Below are positions 33,783-35,573 of a DNA stretch of 35,573 nt, piece by piece. Both the position numbers and the translations under genes were made by a program. The stretch is from RGIG3009 sp964433065 (GTDB lineage: Bacteria > Bacillota > Clostridia > Oscillospirales > Acutalibacteraceae), in the NCBI GenBank assembly GCA_964433065.1, contig CAYSPZ010000009.1:1-35573 (forward strand), in the 5' to 3' direction. Below the pieces are notes generated by a model, which saw nothing but the letters and a program-made list of their open reading frames with translations, was not told where the DNA came from and made no database searches. The stretch's first letter is position 1, and every line of letters starts with the position of its first letter.

Positions 33783-33811
33783 AGTATAACCTTCGACATC
33801 AAAGAAAGCAA
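33783..33811 (-). promoter_or_regulatory. Promoter of the deacetylase-like gene
   Basis: On the minus strand: TTGCTT (33806-33811), 17-base spacer, TATACT (33783-33788), about 30 bases before the start codon. Confidence 0.55.
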
Positions 33812-33854
33812 TACATTTTCTTGCAATATGCATTGTAAAAACGGCAAATATTTC

Positions 33855-33883
33855 TTGAAAATCTAAAATGTCTATGTTACTAT
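33855..33883 (+). promoter_or_regulatory. Promoter of the sugar isomerase-like gene
   Basis: TTGAAA (33855-33860), 17-base spacer, TACTAT (33878-33883), 27 bases before the ATG. It is 43 bases from the divergent promoter, so one regulator could serve both. Confidence 0.55.
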
Positions 33884-33910
33884 TTGGTAAAACGCAGAGG
33901 AGTGATCAAT

Positions 33911-34747
33911 ATGAAGATAGGTGTTTCCAGTTACAGTTTCGGCAAGTATCGCGAACAGACGGGATGCGATGATTTTGCGATCTGCGATCTCGCAAAAGAG
34001 ATCGGATTTGAAGGGATCGAATTTGCAGGGGTGTCGGGGGACGATCAGATCAAACAAGCCGCCGCACTTCGTGAATATTGTGAAAAGATCGGGTTGCCGA
34101 TCGTGGCATATACCATCGGCGCCGATTTCCTAAACGCTGACCCGAACGAAACGGTGGAAAACTTGTGCCGTCAAGTGGACATCGCCGAAGCACTCGGCGC
34201 AGCCTTGATGCGTCACGACGTGTGCTATTCACTCAAAAAAGAACCGCTGTACAACTGGCAGAATGCCGTGACCGATATGGCTCCGCTCATTCGCAAAGTC
34301 ACCGAATATGCCGCTGAGAAAGGGATCAAGACCTGTTCGGAAAACCACGGTTACATCTTCCAACAACCCGAAAGAGTAGAAGCGTTGATAAAAGAAGTGA
34401 ACCACCCGAACTACGGATGGTTGTGCGATCTCGGAAATTTCCTTTGTGCCGATGCCGATCCCGTGAAGTCGGTAACCATCGCCGCACCGTATACAATCCA
34501 CGTTCACGCGAAGGATTTCTTGTACAAAAAAGGAGAGTGCCCCGAAGGCTTTTTTGAAACAACGGGTTGCAACGGTCTGCGCGGTACTGTGGTAGGACAC
34601 GGTGTTGTTCCGATCGCGCAATGCCTCAGAATCCTGAAAAAAGCGGGATACGACGGATGGGTATCGCTTGAATTCGAGGGAATGGAAGATAACAAAAAAG
34701 CGCTCGAAATCGGATATAACTATTTAACGAAATTGATAGCAGAATAA
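33911..34747 (+). CDS. Sugar phosphate isomerase/epimerase-family TIM barrel
   Basis: 278-residue xylose-isomerase-like TIM barrel (AP_endonuc_2 family). Strand-end metal-binding acidic and histidine residues are visible in KTCSENHGY, GWLCDLGNF, IHVHAKDF and the C-terminal WVSLEFEGME. Members isomerise or epimerise keto-sugars, or act in inositol catabolism; the substrate cannot be told here. ATG at 33911 with GAGGAGTG upstream is preferred to an upstream TTG. It is divergent from the deacetylase-like gene and followed by a strong terminator. Confidence 0.88.
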   Translation: MKIGVSSYSFGKYREQTGCDDFAICDLAKEIGFEGIEFAGVSGDDQIKQAAALREYCEKIGLPIVAYTIGADFLNADPNETVENLCRQVDIAEALGAALMRHDVCYSLKKEPLYNWQNAVTDMAPLIRKVTEYAAEKGIKTCSENHGYIFQQPERVEALIKEVNHPNYGWLCDLGNFLCADADPVKSVTIAAPYTIHVHAKDFLYKKGECPEGFFETTGCNGLRGTVVGHGVVPIAQCLRILKKAGYDGWVSLEFEGMEDNKKALEIGYNYLTKLIAE

Positions 34748-34748
34748 C

Positions 34749-34786
34749 AAAATCGCCGTAAAGTCAAATGGCTTTACGGCGATTTT
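34749..34786. terminator. Terminator between the isomerase-like gene and the SPFH gene
   Basis: A perfect 15-base-pair stem (34749-34763 with 34772-34786) with an 8-base loop and TTTT on the plus side; the complementary A-run at its start makes it usable from both directions. Confidence 0.88.
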
Positions 34787-34796
34787 TTACTGTTGA

Positions 34797-35573
34797 TCAG
34801 TCACAACAAGGATCGGATTTCTTCGTGGGTGCGGGTTCTTGCGACGGTGCAGTCACGTCACCGAGTCCCGACGTTTCGGCAAAGAGAACGTTGCTTTTGA
34901 CCATATTCACGGTATCGGTCGGAATGATGATCTTGGAAGCCGTTCCGTTAGACATTGACACCAACGCTTCATATTTCTTTAATTCCAGCACGGCGGCGTC
35001 TACGCCTGCGTTTTTCAGTGCCGCTAAACCGTCGGCTTCGGCTTGTTTCGCCAAGAGAATGGCTTTGGCTTCGCCTTCGGCGCGAGCGATGCGGGCGTCG
35101 CGTTCACCTTCTGCGGCGAGGATCATTGCCTGTTTATCGCCTTCCGCACGGGTGATGACGGCGGCTTTGTGACCTTCCGCTTCCAGTAACGTTTCGCGGC
35201 GGTCGCGTTCCGCTTTCATTTGTTTTTCCATCGCGCTTTGGATCTCTGCGGGCGGGATGATGTTTTTGAGTTCTACGCGGTTGACCTTGATGCCCCATTG
35301 GTCGGTGGCGGAATCTAAGATCTCGGTCATTTTTCCGTTGATGGTATCGCGGGAGGTGAGGGTGTCGTCAAGTTCCAATTCGCCGACGATGTTACGCAAG
35401 GTCGTAGCGGTTAAATTGGACAACGCACTGATCGGGTTCACCGCACCGTAGGTGAACAGTTTGGCATCAAACACCTTGAAATACACGACGGTATCGATCT
35501 GCATGGTGACGTTATCCTTGGTGATGACCGGCTGCGGCGGCGAATCCAGTACCTGCTCTTTTAAGGTGACCTT
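34797..35573 (-). CDS. SPFH/Band 7 (stomatin/paraslipin-like) protein, C-terminal part (cut by window edge)
   Basis: 258 residues are visible; the N-terminus with the membrane anchor lies beyond the window. The SPFH core is clear: VITKDNVTMQIDTVVYFKV, then LTATTLRNIVGELELDDTL and ITDQ-type DSATDQWGIKVNRVELKNIIPP. A long charged coiled coil follows (AEGHKAAVITRAEGDKQAMI and repeats of AEGE.DARIARAEGEA), then a short tail ending in DPCCD. Stomatin-family proteins form membrane rings that organise microdomains and proteases. A partner NfeD gene may lie beyond the edge; none is visible. Confidence 0.92.
   Translation of the reverse strand, partial: KVTLKEQVLDSPPQPVITKDNVTMQIDTVVYFKVFDAKLFTYGAVNPISALSNLTATTLRNIVGELELDDTLTSRDTINGKMTEILDSATDQWGIKVNRVELKNIIPPAEIQSAMEKQMKAERDRRETLLEAEGHKAAVITRAEGDKQAMILAAEGERDARIARAEGEAKAILLAKQAEADGLAALKNAGVDAAVLELKKYEALVSMSNGTASKIIIPTDTVNMVKSNVLFAETSGLGDVTAPSQEPAPTKKSDPCCD

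Noticed and set aside
1..35573. CRISPR arrays, tRNA or rRNA genes, insertion sequences, prophage genes
   Set aside because: Reading both strands showed no regularly spaced repeats, no tRNA-like cloverleaf I could support, and no transposase or phage protein.

Overview
The window looks like part of a genome-assembled contig from an anaerobic, fermentative member of the Bacillota, class Clostridia (an Oscillospirales-like gut organism is my best guess). Reasons: near-consensus GGAGG ribosome sites and TTGACA/TATAAT promoters, an Hnd/HydABC-type NADH-linked [FeFe]-hydrogenase, a BlaI/M56 signalling pair, Na+-pump decarboxylase subunits, ApgM-type phosphoglycerate mutase and a Firmicutes-style maltodextrin operon. 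A run of ten N (28396-28405) inside the hydrogenase gene marks an assembly gap. I found no rRNA, tRNA, CRISPR array, insertion sequence, phage or plasmid gene, and no gene-free stretch longer than about 235 bases.

Layout. 1-849 (-): N-terminal part of a PcrA/UvrD helicase. 929-2754 (-): beta and gamma subunits of a sodium-translocating decarboxylase. 2952-4157 (+): phosphoglycerate mutase, divergent from them. 4216-6548 (-): secD-secF with its own strong promoter and a palindromic leader. 6702-7985 (-): subgroup Ic aminotransferase. 8140-11814 (-): operon of a phosphodiester-glycosidase-like protein, an uncharacterised membrane-anchored protein and asnS. 11965-17377 (+): cca, then a tightly coupled run prfC, arsC-like, mutY, dCMP deaminase, SDR reductase. 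17463-24953 (+): maltodextrin uptake and breakdown (malQ, glycogen/maltodextrin phosphorylase, binding lipoprotein, two permeases; no ATPase). 25076-27486 (+): BlaI-like repressor and M56 membrane protease, with two palindromic operators at the promoter. 27532-32529 (-): hydrogenase operon hydC(nuoE-like), stand-alone HATPase, hndB-like, hydB, hydA. 32762-33751 (-) and 33911-34747 (+): a divergent pair, a polysaccharide-deacetylase-like protein and a sugar isomerase-like TIM barrel. 34797-35573 (-): C-terminal part of an SPFH/stomatin protein.

How the parts fit. Maltodextrins enter through the MalEFG-like transporter, are processed by MalQ and the phosphorylase, and the sugar phosphates pass down glycolysis (ApgM). 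NADH and reduced ferredoxin would be reoxidised by the hydrogenase. The decarboxylase subunits would turn decarboxylation energy into a sodium gradient. Most of the window is core metabolism and information processing. The parts least explained by known biology are the lone HATPase inside the hydrogenase operon, the M56 protein whose large ectodomain is not a penicillin-binding sensor, the NAGPA/two-NTF2-like membrane pair, and the deacetylase-like/TIM-barrel divergent pair.
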